Shown here piece after piece: positions 1 through 8,961 of a DNA stretch of 64,000 nt (positions within the stretch are counted from its first letter, which is position 1; each line of letters begins with the position of its first letter). The stretch comes from HTCC5015 sp051747425 (GTDB taxonomy: Bacteria; Pseudomonadota; Gammaproteobacteria; HTCC5015): assembly GCA_051747425.1 (NCBI GenBank), contig JBNJGD010000003.1:124001-188000 (forward strand), in the 5' to 3' direction. The notes beneath the pieces are model-generated. The model was given only the letters and a program-made list of their open reading frames with translations, made no database searches and was not told the origin of the DNA. The position numbers and the translations under genes are program-made.

Positions 1-103
1 CTGGTCTGGCGGCGTCAGCTACACCAGCTTCTTCGGTGCCGGCGATCTCAATCTGTTGCGCGACCGCGACTTCCTGTCCATGAGTGTCCAATACGCGTTC
101 TAA
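1..103 (+). CDS. DUF1302 family protein, C-terminal end (partial)
   Basis: Only the last 33 residues are in the window, read in the frame beginning at base 2 and ending in TAA at 101-103. The tail alternates polar and hydrophobic residues and ends in Y-A-F, as expected for the closing strand of an outer-membrane beta-barrel, whose terminal aromatic residue is read by the BAM complex. The family call rests mainly on context: in many gammaproteobacteria a DUF1302 gene stands directly before a DUF1329 gene, and here the next start follows 20 bases later. The fragment alone could be another barrel protein. Confidence 0.55.
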   Translation, partial: WSGGVSYTSFFGAGDLNLLRDRDFLSMSVQYAF

Positions 104-123
104 AAATTTAGGGGATGAACGAA

Positions 124-1500
124 ATGATTCAATATACAGCCAAAGCGCTCTGTTCAGCGGTTTTGCTGGCCAGTGTCAGCACGGCCGCCAACGCGGCCAT
201 TTCCGAGACCGAAGCCAGCAAGCTGGGCAAACAGTTGACCCCCATGGGGGCCATCCAGGCCGGCAATGAAGACGGCACAATTCCCGCCTGGACAGGTGGT
301 GTAAACACGCCGCCGAAGGGTTTCCGCTCTGGCGGACACCACCCGGACCCCTTTGCCAATGATGAGGTCCTGTTCAAAATCACGGCGGACAACTATCAGG
401 AGTACGCCGAAAAACTGACCGAAGGCCAAAAGGAAATGTTCGAGCTGTACCCGGACACTTTCTACATGAATGTCTACCCGACCCGCCGCAGTGCCGCTTA
501 CCCCGATCGCATTTACGATGCCACTCGTGAGGCCGCTACTTCGGCAGCTCTGTTGCCCGAGGGTAACGGTGTCACCGGTTCCGACAACTGGGCGGGCATT
601 CCCTTCCCGATTCCGGAAACCGGCGTTGAGGTGATCTGGAACCACATTCTGCGCTACCGCGGTACTGGTGCGGCCAAGCGCCAGATTGTTCAGGCCGTGG
701 TCAATCGCGATGGCGGTTATAACCTGGTCAAGTTCGAGGATGAGTTCTATCCGGTTTACGCCGATCCGGGCATCACCGAGGATCAGCTGGACAACATCAT
801 TATTTACTTCAAGCAGCATGTGATTTCTCCGGCGCGTTTGGCCGGTGGCATCCTGCTGGTTCACGAGACACTGAACCAGGAAAAAGAGCACCGTAAAGCC
901 TGGGTGTACAACCCTGGTCAGCGCCGTGTTCGCCGCGCTCCCAATGTGGCTTTCGACAATCCGCGTGAAGCTTCAGACGGTCTGGCGACTTCCGACCAGT
1001 TCGATATGTATAACGGCAGCCCCGAGCGCTACAACTGGGAGCTGAAGGGTCGTCAGGAAACCTTTATTCCCTACAACTCGTACAAGCTTCACAGCGATTC
1101 TGTGACTTACGATGATGTTTTGTCACCACTGCACATCAACCCCGAGTTGGTTCGCTACGAGCTCCACCGCACATGGGTTGTTGAGTCGACACTGAAGGAA
1201 AGTCAGCGACACATTTACAAGCGCCGCACTTTCTATGTGGATGAAGACTCCTGGCAGGTGGCCTCGGTGGACATCTACGACAACCGTGACGAGCTGTGGC
1301 GTGTGTCCAATGGCCACATCATCACCTACTACGACATTCCGACCGCGTGGACCACGGTGGAGGAGCATGTTGACTTGCAGTCTGGCCGCTATCTGGTCAT
1401 TGGCATGAACAACGAAGAGCCTTCTACCTATACATTCGGTCTCGACCGCACGGCGGCTGACTACCAGCCGAGTTCACTGCGGCGTGCCGGTCGCCGCTAA
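124..1500 (+). CDS. DUF1329 family periplasmic/outer-membrane protein
   Basis: A 458-residue protein with an N-terminal signal peptide (hydrophobic stretch at about 8-22, Ala-rich cleavage site near 24) followed by the long DUF1329 domain, which I recognise from its length and W/Y-rich blocks. Two ATGs compete: 115 and 124. The purine-rich AGGGG at 110-114 touches the first but lies nine bases before the second, so 124 is chosen. DUF1329 is thought to resemble the outer-membrane lipoprotein-sorting fold. The gene is almost always coupled to DUF1302, a YCF48-like protein and an MMPL transporter, exactly as here. A role in moving hydrophobic compounds across the envelope is inferred from that context; the biochemical function is not established to my knowledge. 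Confidence 0.85.
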   Translation: MIQYTAKALCSAVLLASVSTAANAAISETEASKLGKQLTPMGAIQAGNEDGTIPAWTGGVNTPPKGFRSGGHHPDPFANDEVLFKITADNYQEYAEKLTEGQKEMFELYPDTFYMNVYPTRRSAAYPDRIYDATREAATSAALLPEGNGVTGSDNWAGIPFPIPETGVEVIWNHILRYRGTGAAKRQIVQAVVNRDGGYNLVKFEDEFYPVYADPGITEDQLDNIIIYFKQHVISPARLAGGILLVHETLNQEKEHRKAWVYNPGQRRVRRAPNVAFDNPREASDGLATSDQFDMYNGSPERYNWELKGRQETFIPYNSYKLHSDSVTYDDVLSPLHINPELVRYELHRTWVVESTLKESQRHIYKRRTFYVDEDSWQVASVDIYDNRDELWRVSNGHIITYYDIPTAWTTVEEHVDLQSGRYLVIGMNNEEPSTYTFGLDRTAADYQPSSLRRAGRR

Positions 1501-1519
1501 AGCGACCAGTGCAAGTACC

Positions 1520-1568
1520 TGCGGCCGACGCTCTTGTCGGCCGCACGATCGACGGGCCCCTGCGGCCC
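1520..1568 (+). other. Two intercistronic RNA hairpins between DUF1329 and YCF48-like genes
   Basis: The 101-base gap contains a perfect 10-bp stem (TGCGGCCGAC at 1520-1529 paired with GTCGGCCGCA at 1536-1545, six-base loop) followed by a smaller one (GGGCC/GGCCC around 1554-1568). Neither is followed by a U tract, so they do not look like a Rho-independent terminator. They could stabilise or process the transcript, or lower read-through to the downstream genes. Confidence 0.5.
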
Positions 1569-1601
1569 TCCCCAAGACAATAATTCACATCGGGAACAGC
1601 C

Positions 1602-2615
1602 ATGATTGATAAGCTAAGTCTGACAGCGCTGGCCGCCGGGCTGGGGCTTCTTTTTGCCTCTGCTGCGACCTGGGCGGAAACCGCCGACACCAGTGTCGAG
1701 TACGCCGTGGAGGCGAATTTGGCCGATGACAGTTTACTACTGGATATCGAGAGAACGGGCGATCGCCTGGTGGCCGTTGGCGGCTATGGCAATATCGTCC
1801 TGTCCGATGATGCCGGCAAATCCTGGCGACAAGCCGAGTCGGTTGAGTCGCGCGTGACGCTGACATCGGTCGACTTTGCCACCGACCAGATAGGCATTGC
1901 TGTCGGGCACGATGCCATTATTCTCAAAACCGGGGATGCTGGCGAAACATGGGAGAGAATTCACTACGATCCCGAAGAAGAGCGTCCGCTGCTTGAGGTC
2001 AAGGTGTTGGATGGTGGTGAGACCATTCACGCCTACGGGGCTTATGGCTATCGCTTGATTTCCCGGGATGGTGGAGAGTCCTGGAATTCCCTGAATATGG
2101 TGGAAGAGGAAGAAGATGAGGATGGGCGCATGCCTATCGATTACCACCTTCACCATGTGAGAGAGGGGGAAGACGGCACCTGGTACATGGCGGCAGAGGC
2201 CGGTATGGCCTATCGCTCAGAAGATCGTGGAGAAAGCTGGGAACCCATTCAGCCACCCTATGACGGCTCCTTTTTTGGTGTTTTGCCTCTCAAGGGTGAC
2301 AGCGTTCTCATGTTCGGCCTTCAGGGCAACATCTTTCTCTCGCGGGACGGCGGGGAAAACTGGACGGAAGTGCCTAACAGTTCCTCGGCCACTTTGAATT
2401 CCGGGGTTGTGCTGGAAGATGGCACCGTCGTTCTGGTGGGCAACGATGGCGCTGTGCTGACCAGTAAAACCGGCGGACAGAGTTTCCGTGCCAACAACCT
2501 CAAAAACCGCAAGTCCATTGCCGATGTGATTGCCACAAAAGCGGGCGACATTCTGATCGTGGGTGAAACCGGCGTCAGAGTGCTGGACTTTGACCAGCTT
2601 GCGGAGGACTTCTGA
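1602..2615 (+). CDS. YCF48-like (BNR/sialidase-type beta-propeller) exported protein
   Basis: 337 residues with a clear Sec signal peptide (residues 1 to about 25, ending A-T-W-A). The body carries repeated S-x-D-G/A-G-x-x-W blades (for example DDAGKSW, SRDGGESW, SEDRGESW, SRDGGENW), the hallmark of BNR-type propellers such as the photosystem II assembly factor YCF48. Non-photosynthetic bacteria use this fold in envelope proteins, and a photosynthetic role is not implied. It lies between the DUF1329 gene and an MMPL gene whose start follows its stop by one base, so the four genes are probably co-transcribed. It may be a periplasmic scaffold for the transporter; that is inference. Confidence 0.85.
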   Translation: MIDKLSLTALAAGLGLLFASAATWAETADTSVEYAVEANLADDSLLLDIERTGDRLVAVGGYGNIVLSDDAGKSWRQAESVESRVTLTSVDFATDQIGIAVGHDAIILKTGDAGETWERIHYDPEEERPLLEVKVLDGGETIHAYGAYGYRLISRDGGESWNSLNMVEEEEDEDGRMPIDYHLHHVREGEDGTWYMAAEAGMAYRSEDRGESWEPIQPPYDGSFFGVLPLKGDSVLMFGLQGNIFLSRDGGENWTEVPNSSSATLNSGVVLEDGTVVLVGNDGAVLTSKTGGQSFRANNLKNRKSIADVIATKAGDILIVGETGVRVLDFDQLAEDF

Positions 2616-2616
2616 T

Positions 2617-4983
2617 ATGTTGAATAAAATGATTGGTGCCATCGAAAACCTGATTTTCACACGCCGCAAGCTGGTCATTGGCATTTTTGCCGTACTGACG
2701 GTTCTTATGGCGGCATCGGCTACTCGCCTGGAAATCAAGGCCGGCTTTGACAAACTGCTGCCGCTCGAACACGAGTACATGCAAACCTATATGGAGCACC
2801 GCGACGAGTTCGGTGGCGGCAACCGTATTTTGATTGCCTTGATGACCAAGGATGACACTCCCGGGAGCATGTTTACCGGGGAGTATCTGACGGCGTTTGA
2901 TGCCCTGACGAACATCGTCTATGCAATGCCGGGCATTGAAAAGGCCAAGGTTAAATCCATCTTTACGCCCAATGTGCGGTTTACCGAAATTACTGAAGAC
3001 GGGATTGATGCGGGCAATGTGATTCCGCCCAATTACGACGCCGATGAACCCGGCGAAAGTGCCGAGCAGATTCGCAAGAACATTCTCAAAGCGAATATCG
3101 TTGGTCGCCTTGTGGCCAACGATTTCACGGGTGCTGCAGTGACCTCGGAAGCGCTTGAGGTCAATCCCGAGACACAGCAACCCTTCAATCAGGTCGACAT
3201 CGCCAAAAACCTCTCGCCGGAGAAAATTCTCAAAGAGATTGAATCCCGGGTTAAGGAAAGCGGTCACAGTTTCGATCCGGAAAAGTACGAAGTTCGGGTG
3301 ATCGGTTTCACCAAAGTGGTGGGCGACATCACCGAGGGTGCCGGCAAGGTCGTGCTGTTCTTTGGCGTGGCTTTCTTTATTACGGCCATCCTGGTGTTTT
3401 TGTACTCGCAGTCGCTCAAGGTCACCATCGTACCCCTGGTGTGTTCCCTGGTGGCCGTCGTTTGGCAGTTGGGTATCCTGCCCCTGATCGGATTCGGTAT
3501 CGACCCCATGTCGATTCTGGTTCCGTTCCTGATTTTTGCCATCGGGGTCAGTCACGGCGTGCAAATGATCTCGGCCATCGGCTCCGAAGTGTATGACGGC
3601 AGCAATATGTACGACGCTGCGCGCAAAAGCTTCCGGACACTGGCCATTCCAGGCGGCATCGCCTTGGCCAGTGACACCATTGGCTTTATCACCATCCTGT
3701 TGATCGACATTGGCATTATTCAGGAAATGGCCATCACCGCCAGTTTGGGTGTGGCTGTGATCATCCTCACCAACCTGATCTTGCTGCCAGTACTGATTTC
3801 CTTCCTCAGTGTCGAAGACGGACTGCGTGACAAGTTGAAAACGCGCTCCAGAGCGCTTCGCAAAGTATGGCAGCCGGTCTCTGCGGTGACAGAGCCCCGC
3901 AACGCCCTGATTATCGTTTCTGTCATGCTGGCCCTTTTCGCCTTTGGTTTCTGGAAAGGACAGGACATTCAAATCGGCGACCTGCACCAGGGTGTGCCCG
4001 AGTTGCGTGCGGATTCCGAGTACAACCGGGATACGGCAGTGATTACCGAGAAGTTCTCCATTGGCGTCGATGTTCTCGCCGTTATGGTGGAGACGACTTC
4101 CGGGGCCTGCAGTGAATACGACACCATGACCACGATTGATCGCTTTGCCTGGCACATGGCCAATGTCGAGGGCGTTCAAACCGTCGGTAGCCTGGCTCAG
4201 GTTGCCAAGGTGATTAACGCCGCCTGGAACGAAGGTTACATGAAGTGGCGAGAGCTACCGCGCAATCAGTTCATGATGAACCAGAGCACCGGCCGGGTGG
4301 AAACCACTTCGGGCCTATTGAACAAGGATTGCAGCGTCATGCCCGTGTACCTCTTCACCGAGGATCACAAGGCCCAGACCATTAACCGAATCGTCGAAGA
4401 AGTTAAGGCCTTTAACGCCGAGCACGGCACGGAGGATCTGCAGTTCGCCCTGGCCTCCGGCAATGTCGGCGTAATGGCGGCGACCAACGAAGAAGTGGAA
4501 GCGGCTCAGTTCATGATGCTGGTCTATGTCTTCGGCGCCGTTATCCTGATGTGCCTGATCACCTTCCGCTCGATTCGCGGAACCCTGTGCATTGTGATTC
4601 CGCTGTCACTGGTTTCCCTGCTGGCTTACGCACTGATGACGATGCTGGACATTGGTCTCAAGGTGAACACCTTGCCCGTTGTGGCACTGGGGGTCGGTAT
4701 TGGTGTCGACTACGGCATCTATATCTTCAGTCGCTTCCAGGAGTACTACCAGCGCGGTGGAATGTCACTTCGCGAGGCCTATCTGAAGACACTCAGTATT
4801 ACCGGTAACGGTGTGGTGTTCACCGGTCTGACACTGGGTATCGGTGTGGCCACCTGGATTTTCTCACCACTCAAGTTCCAGGCCGACATGGGCATCCTCC
4901 TCACCTTCATGTTCGTGGTGAACATGCTGGGCGCCATCTTCATCCTGCCGGCACTGGCCCGGCTGATGTTCAGAGAGCGGTAA
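2617..4983 (+). CDS. MMPL/RND family transporter
   Basis: 788 residues. The start is ATG 2617, one base after the preceding stop and preceded by GGAGG at 2603-2607; an in-frame codon 54 bases upstream would lie inside the YCF48-like gene and is rejected. The architecture is RND-like: one TM helix near the N-terminus (about 20-38), a large periplasmic loop, a block of about five TM helices (about 235-400), a second loop, and a last block of five TM helices (about 620-785). GVGIGVDYGIYIF in the second block is typical of MMPL/SSD proteins. MMPL proteins of this class move lipids or other hydrophobic molecules (HpnN and the mycobacterial MmpLs are examples). The substrate is unknown, but the reductase and PHA genes nearby fit a lipid. 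Confidence 0.88.
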   Translation: MLNKMIGAIENLIFTRRKLVIGIFAVLTVLMAASATRLEIKAGFDKLLPLEHEYMQTYMEHRDEFGGGNRILIALMTKDDTPGSMFTGEYLTAFDALTNIVYAMPGIEKAKVKSIFTPNVRFTEITEDGIDAGNVIPPNYDADEPGESAEQIRKNILKANIVGRLVANDFTGAAVTSEALEVNPETQQPFNQVDIAKNLSPEKILKEIESRVKESGHSFDPEKYEVRVIGFTKVVGDITEGAGKVVLFFGVAFFITAILVFLYSQSLKVTIVPLVCSLVAVVWQLGILPLIGFGIDPMSILVPFLIFAIGVSHGVQMISAIGSEVYDGSNMYDAARKSFRTLAIPGGIALASDTIGFITILLIDIGIIQEMAITASLGVAVIILTNLILLPVLISFLSVEDGLRDKLKTRSRALRKVWQPVSAVTEPRNALIIVSVMLALFAFGFWKGQDIQIGDLHQGVPELRADSEYNRDTAVITEKFSIGVDVLAVMVETTSGACSEYDTMTTIDRFAWHMANVEGVQTVGSLAQVAKVINAAWNEGYMKWRELPRNQFMMNQSTGRVETTSGLLNKDCSVMPVYLFTEDHKAQTINRIVEEVKAFNAEHGTEDLQFALASGNVGVMAATNEEVEAAQFMMLVYVFGAVILMCLITFRSIRGTLCIVIPLSLVSLLAYALMTMLDIGLKVNTLPVVALGVGIGVDYGIYIFSRFQEYYQRGGMSLREAYLKTLSITGNGVVFTGLTLGIGVATWIFSPLKFQADMGILLTFMFVVNMLGAIFILPALARLMFRER

Positions 4984-4990
4984 TTATAAA

Positions 4991-5015
4991 GGGGCGCATC
5001 GCGCCCCTTTTTTTT
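4991..5015 (+). terminator. Rho-independent terminator of the DUF1302-MMPL operon
   Basis: Stem GGGGCGC (4991-4997), loop ATC, stem GCGCCCC (5001-5007), then a run of eight T. It lies eight bases after the MMPL stop codon and closes the operon. Confidence 0.92.
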
Positions 5016-5088
5016 GCAAGCGTTTCACAGCGCGCTATTATCGGGACTTCACTATCGGCAGATTAAGCGCCAAGGTAGATACCGGCCC

Positions 5089-5739
5089 ATGAAAACCAAA
5101 GAGCGGATTCTCCAAACCAGTCTGGACCTGTTCAATCGTTACGGCGAACCGTCAGTGACGACGAACCATATTGCCGACGAGATGGAAATCAGCCCCGGCA
5201 ACCTCTATTACCACTATCGCAACAAGGAAGATATCCTGCTCTGTCTTTACGAGCGCTTTGAAGAGGCGGTACTGGAGGCTTTGCAGACGCCGCAGCCTGA
5301 GGAAGTGAAACTGGAGAATATGTGGCTGTTTCTCCACCTGTTGTTTGAGAATATCTGGCGCTACCGTTTCTTCTACCGCGACCTCGACCACATCCTTTCC
5401 AAAAGCGACCGCATCAAACGGCGCTATTCCCGCGTTCTCGGCAAAAAGATCGAGACAGCTCGACTGCTCTGCGAGGGTTTGGCCAGTCGAGGTATTCTGG
5501 TTGCCAGTGCCAATGAAATTGATGCCCTGTCACACAATATGGCCCTGGCCGCCAGTTATTGGCTCAACTTCCAGTCGGCGCTGAAAAAATCCCATGAAGA
5601 CGAAATGAACGCCCGTGATATCAGTTTGGGCGTGTACCAAATCATGGCCTTGATCGCTCCCTACCTGCGCGACGAAGAACGCGGCATGCTCCAGTCCCTC
5701 AGCCGAGTCTACCTCGGCGACACCCTGGCCAAGAATTGA
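5089..5739 (+). CDS. TetR/AcrR family transcriptional regulator
   Basis: 216 residues from ATG 5089. An in-frame upstream codon (5014) would place the start inside the terminator tail and add 25 unlike residues, so it is rejected. Residues 4-50 are a TetR HTH: KERILQTSLDLFNRYGEPSVTTNHIADE followed by the recognition segment SPGNLYYHYRNKEDIL. The rest is the helical ligand-binding domain, with an aromatic cluster (WRYRFFYRDLD). It sits between the MMPL operon and a convergent fatty acyl reductase gene. By analogy with other TetR repressors of lipid genes it may sense an acyl-CoA and control either neighbour; no operator was identified. Confidence 0.85.
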   Translation: MKTKERILQTSLDLFNRYGEPSVTTNHIADEMEISPGNLYYHYRNKEDILLCLYERFEEAVLEALQTPQPEEVKLENMWLFLHLLFENIWRYRFFYRDLDHILSKSDRIKRRYSRVLGKKIETARLLCEGLASRGILVASANEIDALSHNMALAASYWLNFQSALKKSHEDEMNARDISLGVYQIMALIAPYLRDEERGMLQSLSRVYLGDTLAKN

Positions 5740-5767
5740 GTTTCCCGGTTCAGCACAGGTAGATGTA

Positions 5768-5870
5768 ACACAGAGGCCTCAGAGCGCACAGAGAGCTCAG
5801 AGTTTTTATTGCTGCATCTACTTGCATATTAAACTCTGTGTGCTCTGTGGCCTCAGTGATCCCTGTGTCT
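5768..5870. repeat. Type A CACAGAG inverted repeat between convergent genes
   Basis: The left arm (about 5768-5805) holds CACAGAG-type heptads spaced roughly 9-10 bases apart. The right arm (about 5831-5870) holds the inverted form CTCTGTG. The arms can fold into a long imperfect hairpin over a loop of about 25 bases. This is the simplest member of the type A family seen throughout the window and carries no inner module. It lies between the 3-prime ends of the TetR and reductase genes, where a bidirectional terminator would be expected. Confidence 0.8.
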
Positions 5871-5968
5871 TTTCGGCCGGGCTTATCGAGGTTGGCAACT
5901 TAGGCATTGGAGAAAAAAACAGGCAGCCGTGGCTGCCTGTTGGTTTTGCCCGTTTGTCTTCTGAGGGT

Positions 5969-7954
5969 TTACCAGTGAATGCCCTTGGTGAGTTGGGCGA
6001 AGGCCATTTGTTCCGCGGACACCTCGGATTTCCCCTCGTTCTCTTCACCACGGGCGGCGGCGGAGTCGGGGAACAGGGTGAATGCGGTGTTGAGGACTAC
6101 CTCAGTCAGCTTCGGCGCCAGTGCGTGCATCACAGAGGCGGTCGTGCCAAGGCGGGTCGCGATGCGCTTGGGCCGCTTGATGATCGCCTCGGCCACCAGG
6201 TCTGCCGCTTCTTCGGGCGTGTAAGTCGGCACATGGTTGTACATCTTGGTGGGGGCAATCATGGGCGTCTTTACCAGCGGCATGTTGATGGTGGTGAAGC
6301 GCACATTGTCACTGGAGTACTCCGAAGCCGCACACTGGCTGAAGGCATCCAGGGCCGCTTTGGAAGCGACATAGGCTGAGAAGCGCGGTGAATAGCTAAG
6401 CACCCCGATGGATGAGATGTTGATGACATGACCGTCGTGCTTGCTGGCCATACCGGGCAGAAAGCCCAGGGTGAGTCGCAGGCTGCCGAAATAATTCAGC
6501 TGCATGGTCCGCTCGTAGTCGTGGAAGCGATCGTAGGACAGTGCCACGGAGCGGCGGATGGAGCGGCCGGCGTTGTTGATCAGGACATCGACACCGCCGA
6601 GGTCTTTGGTGACGGCCGCCACCAGTCGATCACAGTCCTCGAGGTCCGAGATGTCGCAGGTGTAAATGTGCGGCTGTCCGCCCAACTTTTTGATGCGTGC
6701 GGCGGTGTCCTCGAGCTTGTCGGCGTTTCGGGCGACAATCACGATCTTTCCTCCGGCTTCAGCCAGCTTGAGAGCGGTGGCCTCGCCAATGCCCGAAGAG
6801 GCGCCCGTGATCATTACCACTTTGTCGCGAATGCGGCCACCCAGGCTGCGGTCGACGAAGAGGTCGGGGTCCAGGTGGCGCTCCCAGTAGTCCCACAGAC
6901 GCCAGGCGTAGTCTTTCAGGTCAGGGGCTGAAATGCCGCTCCCCTTGAGCGCCTTGAGCGTCTCCCGGTTGTCGAAGCGGGTAGGGTGGTTGACCAGCGC
7001 GAGTACATCCGGGGGAATGCCCAGATCGTGGCTGACGGTGTTGATGAACCGCTCTACCGGTGGAATCTGTGCCACACCGCTGACGATGTAGGAGGGGATG
7101 AAAGAGAACATCTTGGCATTGATGCGCATGGTCATCTGTGGCGCATGAGCGGCCTCGGCAAAGATGTTCATGACCTCGCCGATGCGGCGGGGTTTGGATT
7201 CTGTGAGGTGGAAACACTGGCCATTGAGACCGCGCTGGTGGGAAATATGCACCATGGCATCGACCACAAAATCCACCGGCACAATGTTCCAGACGCCGCC
7301 CTCGAGGCCTACCAGGGGCAGCCACTTGGGCATATTGTTGCGCAGTTTCTGGATGGTTTTGAACAGGTAGTAGGGACCGTCAATCTTGTCGATTTCGCCG
7401 GTTTTGGAGTCGCCGACCACCACGCCGGGGCGGTAGACGCGCCAGGGAATCGGGCACTCCTTGCGCACCACGCCCTCGGAATCGTGTTTGGTGCGGAAGT
7501 AGGGGTGTTTCAGCCCCTCGGCCTCCTCGAACATGTCCTCGCGGAAAATGCCGTTATAGCTGCCGGCGGCGGCGATGGAGCTGGTGTGATGGAAGCAGCC
7601 GGCCTTGATGGCTTCGGCCAGCTCAATGGCGTTTCGCGTGCCATCGACATTGGCGGCCTGTTGGGCCTCGTCGCTGGCCGTCAGGTCGTAGATCGCCGCC
7701 AGATGGTAGAAGTGTTTGACCTTGCCGTTGAGGGCCTTGATGTTGGCAGAAGTGACACCCATGCGCTTTTTGGTCAGGTCGCCGGTAATCGGCACGATGC
7801 GGTCACTGTTACCCCATTCGGCCAGCTGGGCCTTGAGTTTTTTCTTCGACCCGCTGCGGGTCAGTACATAGATCTTGCCCCGCTTCTCTTCGAGCAGCTT
7901 GTGGACCAGTCGTTTGCCAATAAAACCGGTGGCGCCGGTAACAAAGTAAGCCAT
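5969..7954 (-). CDS. Two-domain fatty acyl-CoA/ACP reductase (fatty alcohol forming)
   Basis: 661 residues, two fused SDR domains. The N-terminal extended SDR (about 1-365) has the NAD(P) motif TGATGFIG (6-13) and the Y152-x3-K156 pair. The C-terminal classical SDR (about 375-600) has GASSGIG (384-390), NNAG (460-463), S515 and Y528-x3-K532. Length, domain order and many blocks (IFREDMFEEAE, MPLVKTPMIAPTKMY, a C-terminal G-I-x-W) match the bifunctional Marinobacter reductase of the Maqu_2220 type as I recall it. That enzyme reduces fatty acyl-CoA or acyl-ACP through the aldehyde to a fatty alcohol, the alcohol donor for wax esters. No wax ester synthase is in the window. The RBS is GGGGAT just before ATG 7954. 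The gene converges on the TetR gene. Confidence 0.9.
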   Translation of the reverse strand: MAYFVTGATGFIGKRLVHKLLEEKRGKIYVLTRSGSKKKLKAQLAEWGNSDRIVPITGDLTKKRMGVTSANIKALNGKVKHFYHLAAIYDLTASDEAQQAANVDGTRNAIELAEAIKAGCFHHTSSIAAAGSYNGIFREDMFEEAEGLKHPYFRTKHDSEGVVRKECPIPWRVYRPGVVVGDSKTGEIDKIDGPYYLFKTIQKLRNNMPKWLPLVGLEGGVWNIVPVDFVVDAMVHISHQRGLNGQCFHLTESKPRRIGEVMNIFAEAAHAPQMTMRINAKMFSFIPSYIVSGVAQIPPVERFINTVSHDLGIPPDVLALVNHPTRFDNRETLKALKGSGISAPDLKDYAWRLWDYWERHLDPDLFVDRSLGGRIRDKVVMITGASSGIGEATALKLAEAGGKIVIVARNADKLEDTAARIKKLGGQPHIYTCDISDLEDCDRLVAAVTKDLGGVDVLINNAGRSIRRSVALSYDRFHDYERTMQLNYFGSLRLTLGFLPGMASKHDGHVINISSIGVLSYSPRFSAYVASKAALDAFSQCAASEYSSDNVRFTTINMPLVKTPMIAPTKMYNHVPTYTPEEAADLVAEAIIKRPKRIATRLGTTASVMHALAPKLTEVVLNTAFTLFPDSAAARGEENEGKSEVSAEQMAFAQLTKGIHW

Positions 7955-8116
7955 ATTTCCATCCCCTTATGATTATCTTGAGTGCAATTGGGCCATAGCG
8001 GGGCCGAGGAGGCTCCGTTCTGGCAACTACAGGCGGGGTGCATGGTGTCACAAAGGCACCGCACCCTCTTGAATAATATGGCTGATTTAAACAGCTGTAT
8101 GAAACGACTGTTTGAA

Positions 8117-8410
8117 TCAGCTTTTTGGGCTGTCTCCATCGATGGCTTTATCCAGGCCTTCGTGGATTTTTTGTTCAATCGTATGTTTTAGCGGGGCCAG
8201 CATCATATTGAGTTTGAGCTTGACCTCCAGGCTGTCCGGATAGAGCTGGATTTGCCCGCGGGCGCCGCGCCCCTGAATCTCCAGCCGATCGCCCTGCCAG
8301 CGCGAGTCGATGCCGGCCCTGTCGCGCAGGCGGTCGCGCAGGACTTCCAGGTGGGATTTGGCCTCTTCCGTGGTGAAGGGGTGCTCGCGAACGATGTTGA
8401 TCTGGCTCAT
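8117..8410 (-). CDS. Polyhydroxyalkanoic acid system family protein
   Basis: 97 residues. It resembles the small PHA-granule-region family (PHA_gran_rgn): an N-terminal I-x-R-E-H-x-x-T start, a central RWQGDRLEIQGRG strand block and an L-x-L-x-x-M-L-A-P-L-K motif near residues 66-76 before a short helix. The molecular role is unknown; genes of this family lie beside phasin or PHA synthase genes. The start ATG 8410 is preceded by AGGAAAGG. It is divergent from the phasin gene, with 98 bases shared as promoter space. Confidence 0.8.
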   Translation of the reverse strand: MSQINIVREHPFTTEEAKSHLEVLRDRLRDRAGIDSRWQGDRLEIQGRGARGQIQLYPDSLEVKLKLNMMLAPLKHTIEQKIHEGLDKAIDGDSPKS

Positions 8411-8508
8411 TACCTTTCCTGTGTGGGTCCGGGATTAGTATGTTTATTCTAGTGCCTGCGTTTTACAATGTCGCCACTTGAGACGCAATTCCAGAAGGTA
8501 ATCCGACT

Positions 8509-8961
8509 ATGACAGCATTTGACGATATCAAACAACGGGCCCGAGCCGTTACCGATAACGAGATTGCCAAGAAAATTCAGGGTTCGGCCAACAATATATT
8601 GCAGGCGGGGCTGGGGTCACTGGCCAAGCAGCAGGAGGAGACCGGCAAGGTTTTCGAGGCACTGGTCAAACAGGGCCAGGACATCGAGGGTCGCGCCCGT
8701 GATGTGGTCAAACAGCAGATTCGCACCACCGAGGGGCGTATCGAGGGTGTTCGCAAGGCGGCACAGGATCGGGTAGACACCGTCCGTGGTCGCGCCACGG
8801 TGTCCATCGACAAGGTCGAAACCGCCATTCAGGAAGGTGTCAGCCAGGCGATTGAAAACATCGGCATGATTACCAATGAGCAAATTGCTCGCCTGAACCG
8901 CCGCATCGACGAGCTCGAGACGGCACTGGACAAGGTCGAGAAGAAGTTCAAGAAGCAATGA
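8509..8961 (+). CDS. Phasin family protein (PHA granule-associated)
   Basis: 150 residues, almost wholly helical and rich in Q, E, R and K, with amphipathic heptads through about residues 20-120 and a leucine-zipper-like C-terminal coiled coil (IARLNRRIDELETALDKVEKKF). This pattern fits the PhaI/PhaF-type granule proteins, which coat PHA inclusions through the amphipathic part and oligomerise through the coiled coil. It lacks the Lys/Ala histone-like tail of PhaF; a separate gene at 12310 carries such a tail. AGAAGG precedes ATG 8509. The stop overlaps the next start (ATGA), implying translational coupling. No PHA synthase lies in this window. Confidence 0.82.
   Translation: MTAFDDIKQRARAVTDNEIAKKIQGSANNILQAGLGSLAKQQEETGKVFEALVKQGQDIEGRARDVVKQQIRTTEGRIEGVRKAAQDRVDTVRGRATVSIDKVETAIQEGVSQAIENIGMITNEQIARLNRRIDELETALDKVEKKFKKQ

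Noticed and set aside
2575..4179. 534-codon open frame opposite the MMPL gene, and similar long frames opposite ybbP, yoaA and mrcB
   Set aside because: All are fully antisense to conserved genes and carry His/Gln/Gly-rich sequence typical of shadow frames.
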